61,674 bases of DNA from NCBI RefSeq assembly GCF_000281045.1, contig NW_008246077.1, positions 130,429 through 192,102 on the forward strand, written 5' to 3'. The DNA is from Saprolegnia diclina VS20 (Eukaryota; Oomycota; Saprolegniomycetes; Saprolegniales; Saprolegniaceae). The notes under the pieces were generated by a model. It was given only the letters and a program-made list of their open reading frames with translations, did no database searches and was not told where the DNA came from. This document shows, piece by piece, positions 14,050 to 25,163 of this stretch (positions within the stretch are counted from its first letter, which is position 1; every line of letters begins with the position of its first letter). The translations under genes were made by a program, and so were the position numbers.

Positions 14050-17000
14050 ATGGCGCGATTTGCTCAGAAACCGCCCAGCACGCCAAAGCGCAGGCCAACG
14101 ATATTGCGAAAGCCGCCCGCCCCAATCGCGTCGTCGATCGTCGCCGAGACATTCCAAGTGAACGAGAAGCACGTCGTGTTGCCCCTCCCTCTCATGCGGC
14201 TCGCGACCCAGGACGCCATTTTGGACTTTCTCATCAAACCCGTCTCTCTCGCACGTCAAGTGTTCTCACTTATCGCGTGTGGGCTGTAGATGGCACCGGC
14301 CCCTCCGACCAAAGAGCGAGCGATGGACGTGACGTTTCTCGAAGACAGCGACGATATCGACGTTCAGGCGCCAACGCCCGAGCCCGACTTGGCGTCGGCG
14401 CCACCGCTCGACATCATCTCACTCTCGCACTTGCTCGCACCACCGCGGTTTGCTGCGCCGCCAGCGTTCAATGAGGCAACACTGCTCAAGCGTCGGGATG
14501 GGGCGGCTGGGATGGAGCTTCTCGGTACGGACGACGATGACGGTGCCGACGTCGTTTTCTTGGACGACGAGCTCATCGAGGCCAAGCGCACCGAGTTGCA
14601 GATGCCACCGCTGTACGGCGACGACGTCGACAAGAGCCTCGTCCTTCGAGTGCTCAACCGATCGCGCATTCTCAAAAAATACCTCGACCCAACAACAATG
14701 CAGCGGCAAATGAACGGCGTTCGGCGGCGCGTCACCTCGGTCGCCGCGTCGTCGCCGGTTGTTGAGAAGTTCAACGCTGCCAAGACGGTAGACGGATCGT
14801 ATCCACGTCCGTGGACTTCGGGCGGCGGTGACGGCAATGAGGTTCCGCCGCGCAGCAGCGACGACTTGGACGCATTTGAGAACCAGCTCGACGACGACTA
14901 CGACGATGAAGAGACGACGCCAGGTGATGACAATGTCATCGGAGATGGTGGCTCTGGCCGGCAAACCTCCTCCTCAAAACGATCACGTCGTCAGTCGAGC
15001 AACGTTGCAGTCGCTGGTGGCCTTGCCGATGCCGTCGCCAGCGTCATGCAGGTGGCGCCGAGTAAGCTCGCCTCCGCCCTCGAGCCCAAAGAAATGGATG
15101 CGGGCGCAATCTTGGCGCTCGACGCCACGTCATTGACGCCTCCGGACGGCGATATTGCGCCTGTTTCGATGAGCATCGCCCAAAAGCAGCGCGACAAGGC
15201 CGCAGCGCGCACCACGACGTCCAGTGTCGTCGCAGAAATGGACGAAGTCGACTTGACGTCGCCGACGCCGGCCAGTCCTCGGCGGCGTACCGATGCAAAA
15301 AAGAAAGCCAAGCTGCCGGGTGGCTCAAGTTCCGACTCGGGCGTCGAGTCGTCGCTCGAAGCCATGTACGAAGCCGCGCTGCGCGCCGAGCGGGCGCGTG
15401 AATGGCGTCAGGCCACGCTACTTGCGTGCGCGTGCATCAACATGGACAAGGAGTGCGTCGAAGCCATCTTCTTGCGGGCGCGGCTCTGTCGACGCCTTGG
15501 TCTTTGGTACGCATACCTGCTTTGTGAGTTGCGTGCTGAGACATGGCCATCGTAGGTCCCAGGCACTCAAAGATCTCACCTCGGTACGCGCGTCGATCGT
15601 GCTACGATCCCAGAGGCCTTGTGGTTCTAGGCGCTGCGCATTTGTCCCAGCAACCATCGCCTGCACTTGCAGCGAGCGCATATTCATATTCAGCTCCAGG
15701 ATTTTCACGCTGCTATCAACGACCTGACGTCGGTCCTTTCGCAGCACCCAACATCGGCCGAGGCACTCCTTCTCCGATCGCAGATCTACACCAAGCAAAA
15801 CAGCCTCGCCTTTGCCATCAAGGTGACGCCATTTTTGGTAGAAATTTTTCGATCCAACGAATCGCAGGATTTGACGACAATTGTCAAATTTGACCCGAAA
15901 AACTGGCGCGCCTACTACGAACGCGGGCATCTCCGGCACCAGCTCATGGAAGGTCTCGTGCACGAAAAGGACATTGACACTGAGAGTCAAATGTACACAC
16001 CTCATACAGCGTCCCCAACGCCAATGTCCAAATGTAGTGCATCACCACAGCTCATGCTGCACGTGCTCGACGACTACCTCAGCGCCCTCCGTGCCGGCTG
16101 CACGCTGCCCGAAGTCGTCGAGGCCATTGGCGACGTGTGTCTTCGCCTGGTCGCCGCCTCACGGGATGCCAAACCGCTTTTGCACACGATCCACTCACTC
16201 TCGGGTCTCGTGGCGCTCATCGACGACGCTGACGCGCGCACCAACCTCCGCGCCCGCGGCGCTAAATTGCGCGACGGGCCCGTCGGGCTCCTCGCAGTGC
16301 TCTTGGCGCAGCGCGGCCGGCTCCAGACACTGGTGCGCGTCTTCTATTCTAATGCATACAAATATCAAGGTTATGACGTGGCAGATTGGAGAGCACGCCA
16401 AGGCCGCCGCCGATCTGGACCGTGCAGTCGTGCTCGACTACCATTACGCGCCGGCGCACTTTTACCGCGGCGCCCTCGCGAGCTTGTATGCGCACGACGA
16501 AGCCGCCCGCAAGGTCGTCGAGACGCACCTCTCGCGCAGCGTGTCACTGGACCCGACGATCACGGGCGCGTACATTGTGCGCGGCGGCGTCTTCGCCTTG
16601 GATCTACGCTACACGAGCGCGCTCCAGGACTTCAAGGCCGCTGTGTCGATTGACCCGACGTTGGACTCGATCTGGGTTCAAATGGGCGTCATCTTCTTGT
16701 CGCACTACCACGACTGCGCCGCCTGCGTGAGTGTGTGCACAACCGCACTCACCAACGACCGCAGCCTCGAACAAGCGCTCTATTTGCGTGCCGAGTCGTA
16801 TGCGCGGCAAGGCCGTACCGGCGCTGCGGTGCGTCCACCACCCAGTGGATACATTTTCTGATGTGCAACATGGTAGCTGCGCGACTATGTGCGGCTGGTT
16901 CAGACCAACCCGACCGACGCGTTTGCGCACTTGCTGCAAGGCAAACTGCTGCTGCAGCTCGGCCACGGCCGTCCGGCCTTGTACGCCTACATGTCGTTCA

Positions 17001-19475
17001 TGGAGCTCTCCGAACACGGCGTCGATCGCATCTCGCGTGGCATCGCATACCGCGTCCTCTCACAGCACGCAAAAGCTGTGCGTGAGTTCAAGCTGGCGGT
17101 CGAGGACCACCCGTCGTCCGAGAATCTGTACTTGCTCTCTGAGGCGCTGCATTCGATGGGCGATACCGAGGCGGCGCTCGAGGTCATTGAGCGCGCGATC
17201 GCAACCGAGCCGCAGTGCGCGAGAAACTACCTCCGGCGCGCGCAGTGCTACCTTGGCCGCGGCGCCCTCAAGGTACCAACACCCTACGAGTGGAACGCAC
17301 CAAGTCTTCATACGCGTGTTTAGTCGGCCATCATCGAGTACGACTTTGCGCAGACACTCACGGAAAAGGCAGAGCTGCCGCGCTTGCTCTACGAGCGCGC
17401 CATGTGCCGCATGCAGCTTCTCGTCAAGTGCTGGCACCAGCTCGAGTGTCTTCACGCCAAAACGCATGTCGAGTGCAAAATGGAAAGCAATTTCAAACCC
17501 GGGACGCCGCTGCCGGAGACGCTATCCCAGGGCGACATGACTGTGCCCGCGCTCACGAGCTACATCAAGACACTCTACAACGAGACTCTCGCGGACTTTG
17601 CCAAGTGCCTCAAGCTCAGTGCGCCCACGCCGCTGGTCGATGCGCTCGTCGACCGTGCCGAGCTCTACGCGCTGGGCGGCGACTTTAGCGCCGCATACGC
17701 CGACCTCGATGCGGCACTACTCGCGCAGCCCGGGGACGTCCGCGCGTATATCAACTGGGGCATCCTCGACAGTCGCCTGGCGCGTCGGGCCTCGAGCATC
17801 GTGCAATACGACCTCGTACGTCGGCATTTCGCAATGAGGTTCGGCTCCTATGGCGTGGCGTAGGCGCTGCAGCACCAACCGAACCACGCGCTGGCTTACT
17901 ACAACCGTGGCGTGGCGTACCATCATTTGTGTGTGCACGCCCAAGCCGAGGCCGACTACACCAAGGCCATCGTGCTGGACCCAACGCTTTTAGATGCGGT
18001 GCGGAACCGGGGGATTGCGCGCTGCCACTTGTCGGACTTTGCGGGCGGTGAGGTTTGCGTGTAATTTCGTAAATTATCTGAGTGTGCAATTCTGTACTAG
18101 CAACGACAGACTTTGAACAAGTGCATCGGAGTGCCCCGGACGACCTCGAGCTCTACCTTGGGTTAGGCTACGTCTACCTCAAGACGGGTCGGTTCCACGA
18201 TGCGATCGGACTCTTCCGGGCGTCGGCGAGCGTCAACCCGCGGGGTCTGGATGCCTTCTTGGACGCTGGCAACACGTTCTTGACCATGGCACTCTTCTTG
18301 AGCGAGACCTCCAACCCTCTCAATGCGCTGCACTCGTCGAGCGCCAAGACAGATACGTTCCGGTCGCTTCTGCACCAAGCGCTCCACTGCTACCAGCGCG
18401 CCGTGCGGCTGGACCCAACGAGCGTCGACTGCCGTCTAAATTTGGCCGCGCTCTTCCGCGCGCTTCGGGACATGCCCAATGCGGTGCGCCAGTACGCCAT
18501 GGTGCAGGGCCTCGACCCGCAAAACCACGTCTTCCACGAAGAAAACGCCATCATGCTCGCAGACGCGGGCCAGTACGACGACGCGATGAAGCACTGGAAC
18601 GACGCGATCCGGCTCACGATTTCGACCAACAGCATCATTGAAATGGAGTATACGATCATCGCCAACACGCCGTACATGGAGCGGCGGCCGTCAAAGTCGG
18701 ACGTCGTCGACGACCCGGACGGCAACTACCTGCGTACGTCCACGTGATTGCTTTGGACGGGTGCCGAGTATGCTATATTGTAGTGGACCGACTCTTGGCG
18801 CAGAAGGCCGAGGCAGTCAAGTCGATGCTGCAAAGCCGGTGGCGTACGATCGAGTCCCCCGCGGCCGCGACCTCGATCACCGGACTCAAGAAGAAGCTCG
18901 CCGTGCAGCTCACGGAGCGCGGAAAGGCGTACGAGCGCCTTGGCTTGCTGGACAAGGCGCGTCTCGAGTACCTCTACGCGTCCTATTTTGACCCGTTGGC
19001 GTACGCCGTGTACTTTCAAATGGTGCGATTAAATCGTACATTTTGTCAATGAATTCACACACTTTGCGTATCGTAGGGGACACTCGCGCTGCGAGAACGA
19101 CGCACCGACGATGCGGTGCGGCACTTTGACCAAGCCATTGCACTGCATCCAAAACTCGGACTCGCGCACTTGAATCTCGCAATGGCCCATTTGCAAACGA
19201 AAAACGTTGTGGCGGCAAAAGCGGCGCTGGAAACCGCGGCCGAGCTCATGCCCGAGTGCGGGTTTGTGTGGGCGAACCTCGCGTGCGCGCACTTGCAACT
19301 GGATAACGACCGCCGAGGCGCAGTCGATCGGCTGTCGTCAGCGCTTAAGTGCATGCCGACGTTCGCGCCCTTCTATGTCGCCCGCGGGCGCGTGCTCACC
19401 AAACTCAAACTGCTCCACGATGCGATGGTGGACTTTGCTGCCGCGCTTCAAATGGGCTACAAGGCGCCACTGTAG
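14050..19475 (+). CDS. very large TPR-repeat protein, possibly TTC6-like
   Basis: I chose the ATG at 14050 (MARFAQKPPSTPKRR); an in-frame ATG exists at 13999. The first exon ends LDFLIKP and joins across a 48-bp intron (14242-14289) to MAPAPPTKER. The N-terminal ~400 residues are acidic and disordered. From about 15360 onward the protein is built almost wholly of TPR units of about 34 residues, for example HPTSAEALLLRSQIYTKQ, QPNHALAYYNRGVAYHHL, DPTSVDCRLNLAALFRAL and HPKLGLAHLNLAMAHLQT. It ends at 19475. Around ten short introns are needed. Long TPR-only proteins such as TTC6 are associated with cilia in animals, and oomycete zoospores are flagellated, but that link is inference. The TPR fold itself is certain. 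Confidence 0.85.
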
Positions 19476-19800
19476 CTTCTGCAGTCTATGGGTTTGACAT
19501 GCCGTGAGAATTAGCAAGGGTCAAGGAGTAGCTAACGACTATCTTCGTGATGGCCGCATACAGAGATGTGCTCGGTGGTACTCATCGGTCCCTTACATAT
19601 GCAGAGCTGGATAAACACTTGACAGCTACCGAAGCGCCGAGAGTGTTCGCTGCGCCTGGCAGCTGCAAGTAGCTTATGGGTTGCGTGCGTCTTGATTCGG
19701 CCGCATCATACCGGGGTGGCAGTAACGCAAACCCTAGCGCGTGCGTGCTCTTTCAACACCAGTGGACAAGACGAAAGATTCGTGCATAAAATAAAGAAGC
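19476..19800. other. convergent 3' spacer, nothing seen
   Basis: This 325-bp interval lies between the convergent stops of the TPR and citrate-carrier genes. No coding or structural signal was noticed. Confidence 0.5.
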
Positions 19801-20833
19801 CTACGCCTTGGCATCGGCGATAACGCGGTGGACGTGGAGGGTTGGCTCGTGCGTCTCGAGGTACGTCGACACGAGACGGCTGATCGAGTCGTAACTCATA
19901 AAGATAATGCCTTGGCCGGGAATGACGCGGCCAAGACGAGGGATTGTGCCAGCGTAAAAGCCTTTCAAACCTTCGGTTCGGGCAATGTGCTTGGCGCAAT
20001 CCCACGTGCTCGCGTACTGCGTGCCGTGCAGCCCTTGCATCTTGGTCTTGAGCACATCAAAAGCTACAGGATGCCATGAGTCAACGCGTCGGAAGGGAAG
20101 TGGCACGTACGGTTGTTGCCAAAGGTGCTGAAGATACCGGCCGACATGCCGCCGACCATGCTTACGGCGGCCAACTTGGCCTCCGAAAGCTCGCTGTACA
20201 CGACGCCGTGACGCTCGAGGAGGCCGGGAACGCGCACTTTGTACTCCGAAAACCACATGAATCGGAGACCTTGGTTACTCGCCTGGGATAGCAATGTCAA
20301 TTTGGTACAGAAAGCGCGAGCGAACATACCTGCTTCAAGATCGTGGCTGTGAGACCTTGGTAGAGGCCGCGCGCGCCTTCTTCGGCGAGAATGCGGCGCA
20401 CGCCGTGGAGCATCCCGGCGTTGGCGTCAATGAGTTTGGTCTTGAGAGTCTCGATCGGTGTCGTGGCCACCGTCGCTTCGATCGCGCCTGCGAGCATGCC
20501 CGCGGCGAGGTTCCCGAGCGCACTCGTGGTGCCGTTGACGTCAGCAAACTGTCGCTTGAGGTAGTCGTACGCGCCAAAGCGGATGCCAGACTTGGGCAGC
20601 GACCCGACGACGACGGGCAAGAGGCCGCGGTAGAGCGACCCAACGCCGTCGGTTGCAACATGGTACCGGAATCCGCCGAGCATGTTGGTGTAATGCAACT
20701 TCATCGTGCCGAGCTGCAAATTGGTCTTGATCATCTCCATGGGCCACGTAGCAGTCGTCTCGATACCGCCAGCGATGGCGCCGGCCACGACGGCGACCAT
20801 CGGATTCGTCGACTTGGTGGTGGTGGTGGTCAT
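19801..20833 (-). CDS. mitochondrial tricarboxylate/citrate carrier (SLC25A1 type)
   Basis: Three exons encode a six-helix mitochondrial carrier. The start at 20833 gives MTTTTTKSTNP directly before the first carrier repeat; longer in-frame starts upstream lack carrier sequence. Repeat 1 has GAIAGGIETTATWPMEMIKT, repeat 2 GAIEATVATTPIETLKTKLI, and repeat 3 AFDVLKTKMQGL with TWDCAKHIARTEGLKGFY and AGTIPRLGRV. The phrases GLYQGLTATILKQ, ASNQGLRF and RLGRVIPGQGI match the citrate carrier subgroup (CTP/Ctp1), which exchanges citrate for malate across the inner membrane and supplies cytosolic acetyl-CoA for lipid synthesis. Divergent from BRK1 with a CCAAT-rich spacer. Confidence in the subfamily is high. 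Confidence 0.93.
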
Positions 20834-20945
20834 GTGAATGGAAATGGAAGAATGACCAACTTCAAGCGTCGTCTTCAACGCATACATCCCGTTGCGCATG
20901 CGACGAACCTCGCACCACAAGATCTTCCGCGTGCGTTCAAATGGC

Positions 20946-21080
20946 CCAATGGCCTTGCGCGGAATATAATCGAAGGCCGTCATAGCCAATCAGCGCGCGT
21001 GATGTCGAAACAAATCGCTCGCGTGGTACGACGCACCCGGATTGGTCCAAATGTGGATACATTCGACAGAAGCAGCCAAT
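20946..21080. promoter_or_regulatory. four CCAAT boxes in the divergent citrate-carrier/BRK1 promoter
   Basis: CCAAT motifs occur at 20946-20950, 20986-20990 and 21076-21080 on the plus strand and at 21041-21045 as ATTGG. They sit in the 303-bp spacer between divergent starts at 20833 and 21137. NF-Y binds CCAAT; use of these copies is inferred. Confidence 0.5.
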
Positions 21081-21136
21081 GAGACGCTGCCAAGTCCGTG
21101 TTGCGTTGACGGCAAGATCCACAAGGAAGCGGCGCG

Positions 21137-21432
21137 ATGAGCGAACTGGTGGCCACCGACTGGGCGCGCCGGGCCGACCTCGCGGCCATCGAGCTCGCGA
21201 TGCTGCGGCTCGTGGACGGACTCGACCGCTTTGGTGCGCGCTGAGCCGCGACGCCGCTCACCCTGCGTAGGCGCTGACGCCCGCGACAAGCTCGCGTTGT
21301 TGAACCAGAAGCTCGGCGTCCTCGAGCGTAGCGTCAAGTGGGACACGACGCCGCATCTCTTCAGGGCGTGACATGGGCGTGGCTAGGTACATGGAGCAGA
21401 GCCTGCGCGGAGACCCGCCGATGGCCTACTAG
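21137..21432 (+). CDS. BRK1: BRK1/HSPC300 subunit of the WAVE/SCAR complex
   Basis: A tiny gene spread over three exons, 21137-21233, 21271-21337 and 21387-21432, encoding 69 residues (human BRK1 has 75). It is easy to miss because no exon exceeds 100 bp. The protein begins MSELVATDWARRADLAAIE, continues LRLVDGLDRFGADAR, then DKLALLNQKLGVLERSVK and YMEQSLRGDPPMAY. This follows BRK1 closely: the DWxxRxxIE start, the FxxxxRxxLxxLNxKLxxLER helix and the final Y(I/M)E segment. The introns are 37 and 49 bp. If the second intron is not removed, the reading ends HLFRA at 21371; the spliced form matches the family better. BRK1 stabilises the heteropentamer that activates Arp2/3 actin nucleation. Confidence 0.88.
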
Positions 21433-21480
21433 AGGCCGCAAATACACACACGAATCCTATGCTTTATATACAATACGTTC

Positions 21481-23695
21481 TTATGTCGCGGTCGTGCTCT
21501 GCATGAAGCGCTTCGCACTCGCGGGTATCCGAAAGAGGCGGAAGCCGCCGCGCTCGGCAGCTGTAGGATGTGCCCGCTTCTCCGCCTGCCGCGCCGAGTC
21601 GACGTACACCGCCTTGTCGTCGTCGTCAAACGTGGGCGTAGTATTGTCTTCCAGGACGATTTCGTCTGTGTGCACAAGACCAGAGAGGAGTTCGCGCTTC
21701 ATGGCTTCCTCGACAGTGGCGGGCCGTGCGTCGGCGTCGTCGAGCGTCGACTGGTTCCCCGTCTCGCAGCGTGGCGTGTCGGCAGCCGTCGCGGGTCGAA
21801 TCGGAATCGCATTGTCCTCGAGCGGGTCCGTGCCCCTGTCATGCTTCTTCACAGCCGTCCGCGGCGTCGTCGTACGTGGGCATGGCGTAAGAGACGAGGC
21901 CACCTTTGCATTGGGTGCTTGGGTGGCTTTTGGCGGCGTCATCATCGAGGATGCGGAGGCGAGAGGTTCCGGCCCTTCTTTCACTGGTGCATTATTTGTG
22001 TCCTCGACGGAAATACCAGACACGACCGTGTAAATGTCGACGCTGGACGTCGCCGTCACAAACACAGTGGAGCGCGTTTCGTGTGGCGCGACTTCGGCGC
22101 TACGAGGACGCGTGTCGCCGCCGCAGAGCTTGTCCATCATCGCCCGCAGCTTCTCAAGCCGGTCGCGCACGTCGCTTTGAGCCTTTTCTACCTCCGCCGG
22201 CGTAAGCATCTTGGTCTGCAGTCCTAGCCGCAACGATCCACATTTCTGCCCTTAAACACAACACTGTACTGTACCTGCACGCGACGAAGGCCGAGCAATC
22301 AACGGGCGGCCTTCGGCAGTGGTGGGTCGGCTTGATGACGCGCTGGATGGGCGACTGAGCCCAGGCGTGATTGGACGACCGGGCGTTGCTGGCCGCGCCG
22401 CCAACACCTCGAGAAGTTTGGTTGGGTTTGGACTCTCCCGGATTTGCTGTGGCTTGAGATCATCGAGAAACTGCAATGTCGGCAAAAAGTCCAGTGCGTC
22501 GACCAGATATCTACGTCGCATGAGACGACCCAACTGCAAAGTCACACGGACGTGGACGAGAGCGTGCACGGGTTGCCGCGGAGCCAAAGGTCTTCGAGCG
22601 CCGCGTAGGCTTGGAAGCAACGTAGGTCCATAATCGAGCGCAATCGGTTGTTGCGCAAGTCCAGCGTCTCCATCTACTCGCATGATCCATTAGGGATAGC
22701 GCAACCCAAGCAAGCGACCTGTGGCGCACGCTCAACGAGGATGCTCACATCCTGGAGCTGGTTGCTTTCGACATACAGCTCTGTGAGCGCTGGAAGCAGC
22801 GGCAGGGACGTGATATCTGCGATCTGGTTGCGGTCGGCCCGAAGCACCTAGGGCATTTTCAGCCGGGTGACGTTATACCTGTGCAGCGCTTCGTACCGAC
22901 AAGCTTGGCGGGTACACGCCACTCAGGGACGTGAGCTTGTTGCCGCTCACGTTGACCTCATCTAGCTTCTTCAAGCTCTCAAGATTGCCAATGCTCGTGA
23001 GTAAGTTGTCGCTGACGTTTAAGTACTCGAGCGCACTGAGCGTTTGGAGTCCCTAGATTATATTGGTGATGACAGTGGTGCCGCCATGACCACAGGTACC
23101 GTCGCAAGCGCACCCGCAATGCGGTTGCGACTCAAGTCCAAGTACGTCAAGTGGCGAGCATTTTTGAGGTGCTCGATGCGGCTGATGCGATTGCCATGGA
23201 GCTGTAGTGTTTTGAGCTTGAAGAGCGCTGTCAAGTCCTCCGGCAATGCCTCGATAACGTTGTCGCTGAGAAGGACGGCCTCGAGATTTTGGTTTCTAAC
23301 TCCACTGTCAACTCGAGTCGATATCATTTGCTACATCACCCTTTGAGGCCCGACGCGGACGTAAGCTGGTTGTTGTACGCTTTGAGCTCGCGAAGGTCCT
23401 TCACCGTGTGAAGGTGCTCGAGCTGCGTTAGGCGATTGAACGAGACGTCGAGCGAGTAGAGCTTGGGCATCTTAAGACCAGCATCAGAGTTCTCAAAGTG
23501 GCGTAGATGGTCCTACGCCCGAGAGGTCGGCGATCTTCTCGATACCGCGGTGGTGCGCATCGACCGCAAACTTGCTCGAATTGTCTTCGGTCACGAGAAC
23601 GCGCTAGGAGACCCCGACAATAAGAAGGACCGATAAGAAAGCCCGCGTACAAGCGCTTCGAGGTCGAGTACGCGGAGCGGCGTGGCCATGGTCAT
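21481..23695 (-). CDS. SDS22-type leucine-rich-repeat protein
   Basis: The ATG at 23695 gives MTMATPLRVLDLEAL, and an intron leads to RVLVTEDNSSKFAVDAHHRG. LRRs of about 22 residues follow through several short introns: KLYSLDVSFNRLTQLEHL, LEAVLLSDNVIEALPEDL, KLKTLQLHGNRISRIEHL, LTYLDLSRNRIAGAL, LDEVNVSGNKLTSL. The cap reads LWLRGNP. The C-terminal ~330 residues, from about 22680 to the stop at 21481, are Pro/Thr/Ala-rich and disordered, with a short helical piece AEVEKAQSDVRDRLEKLR. SDS22-like LRR proteins with disordered tails often act as protein-phosphatase or axonemal adaptors; I cannot assign a specific one. Splice sites are partly inferred. Confidence 0.75.
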
Positions 23696-24284
23696 GGTGC
23701 CGTTTCAAACTGTGAAACCTCCAGGCTAATTGGACCCAATCCGGCTGCGTCCACGTGGCATCACGGGCATCGTTTGACAATCTGCTTGGATGTGCCACTG
23801 TGTGCAGCACGACGCATCCGCGCTCCACGTCACGCGTCGTTGCGTTGAAATAGCCTCCGTCCGGACCTTCGCCGCCGTTCACCCGCACCCATCCGGACGC
23901 GATCTTGGCGTCACATCATCCGCTTGGCGATGCAGCAATCCATCACGGTATTGGCGATGACTGGCCCCGTCCGTTCCCGTCTCCTCGCGTCTAGTCGATG
24001 GTACGTATCGATCTACACTGCCCATGTCATGTAAATAGTGTATGACGATCGTCGAGCGGGCTATTTCGGATCTTTCCTGGGCGCACGGCATCGACCCAGG
24101 GTGCGGAATGCCGATGCGAGCCAGCGCAAATGCCGGATACCGCATAAGTATCCGGATTTCGACGTTTGAAATTTGAAAAAAGGCTCCAAACGGGGTAGGG
24201 GAGTTCGATTGAAGAAGGGATTAGGGCAAGGTCGAAGGGGGCGGTGACTTGGTTTTTGTATGCCGGAGCGAGCTGCAGTCAACC
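23696..24284. other. divergent intergenic region upstream of NF-YA
   Basis: No gene is recognised in this part of the 726-bp spacer between the LRR gene and NF-YA. AT-rich runs occur near 24160-24180. The CCAAT cluster begins at its right end. Confidence 0.4.
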
Positions 24285-24405
24285 ATTGGCTAACTCCACG
24301 CGAGGTCTCATTCGTCCGTTTTCTTTGTCGAGCGCAAGCCAAGTCGCCAATCCCAACCTTCGTATAGCCCAGGTACGGCCTTTATTGGCTGCCGCGTTAG
24401 CCAAT
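24285..24405. promoter_or_regulatory. CCAAT-box cluster in the NF-YA promoter
   Basis: Four CCAAT motifs lie within 137 bp before the NF-YA ATG: ATTGG at 24285-24289 and 24384-24388, and CCAAT at 24347-24351 and 24401-24405. Because NF-YA is the sequence-specific CCAAT-binding subunit, autoregulation is plausible; this is inference from motif density. Confidence 0.55.
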
Positions 24406-24421
24406 GCGGTGCGTGATAGCC

Positions 24422-25070
24422 ATGGAAGCCCAAGCCACCGCAACGTACGACCCGGCGCAGCTCGCGCTCTATCAGCAACAGCAGCAGCAGTACCTGCAGA
24501 TGGTAAGCGACCTCCTTCACCTCCTGCGCTGCCGCTCACGCCCGCGCCGCCTTCCTTCTTGCCTTGCGCTCTCTAGATGGTAATGCCCCTCTGCCGTCCC
24601 TACTAGACACTCATGGTCTTGTAGCAACAACAACCAAACAACGAACAAGTGCGCTCGATGTACGGCAGTGGCCTCATGATCATGCCGCCCACCTACATGG
24701 TACGCGCCTTGCGGTCGCGTCCTGAGAGGCCTGACCGGCGTGGTAGCAAATGCAGTCTCACCCTATGTTCTCACGCATGCCGTTGCCCGGCGGCGGCGAG
24801 ATGGTCGAGGAAGAGCCCGTGTATGTCAACGCCAAGCAGTACCATCGCATCATGGTCCGCCGCCAGCAGCGGGCAAAGCTCGAGGCAAAGCTCGGCAACG
24901 CCCGCCAGCGCAAGGCCTTCCTGCATGCGTCGCGCCACAAGCACGCGATGCGACGACCGCGCGGGCCCGGCGGCCGCTTCCTCACCAAGGAAGAGATCGC
25001 TGCGCTCGACCGCGAAGAAGCCGCCGCAGCAGCGCAGCAGGCCATGGACGGCAAGGAGAAGCTTGTCTAG
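24422..25070 (+). CDS. NF-YA / HAP2 CCAAT-binding transcription factor subunit
   Basis: The ATG at 24422 gives [17 protein letters not shown] followed by a Gln run. Exons: 24422-24502, 24625-24699, 24747-25070. The conserved NF-YA domain is complete: [19 protein letters not shown] is the NF-YB/NF-YC-binding helix, followed by the linker [15 protein letters not shown], and [19 protein letters not shown] is the CCAAT-contacting segment. The upstream Gln/Met-rich part is a probable activation region. Within intron 1 lies AG-ATG-GT at 24577-24579, so a 3-nt microexon adding one Met is possible without changing frame. NF-Y regulates housekeeping and stress genes; several promoters in this window carry CCAAT boxes. 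Confidence 0.95.
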
Positions 25071-25163
25071 GCACATGCTAGCGCGTAGGCAATAGGAATC
25101 GTAGGAATAGGCCGTAGTAGTTTGCAGACAACCCCCTTTATATAAGTCTTATATGTATTACCC

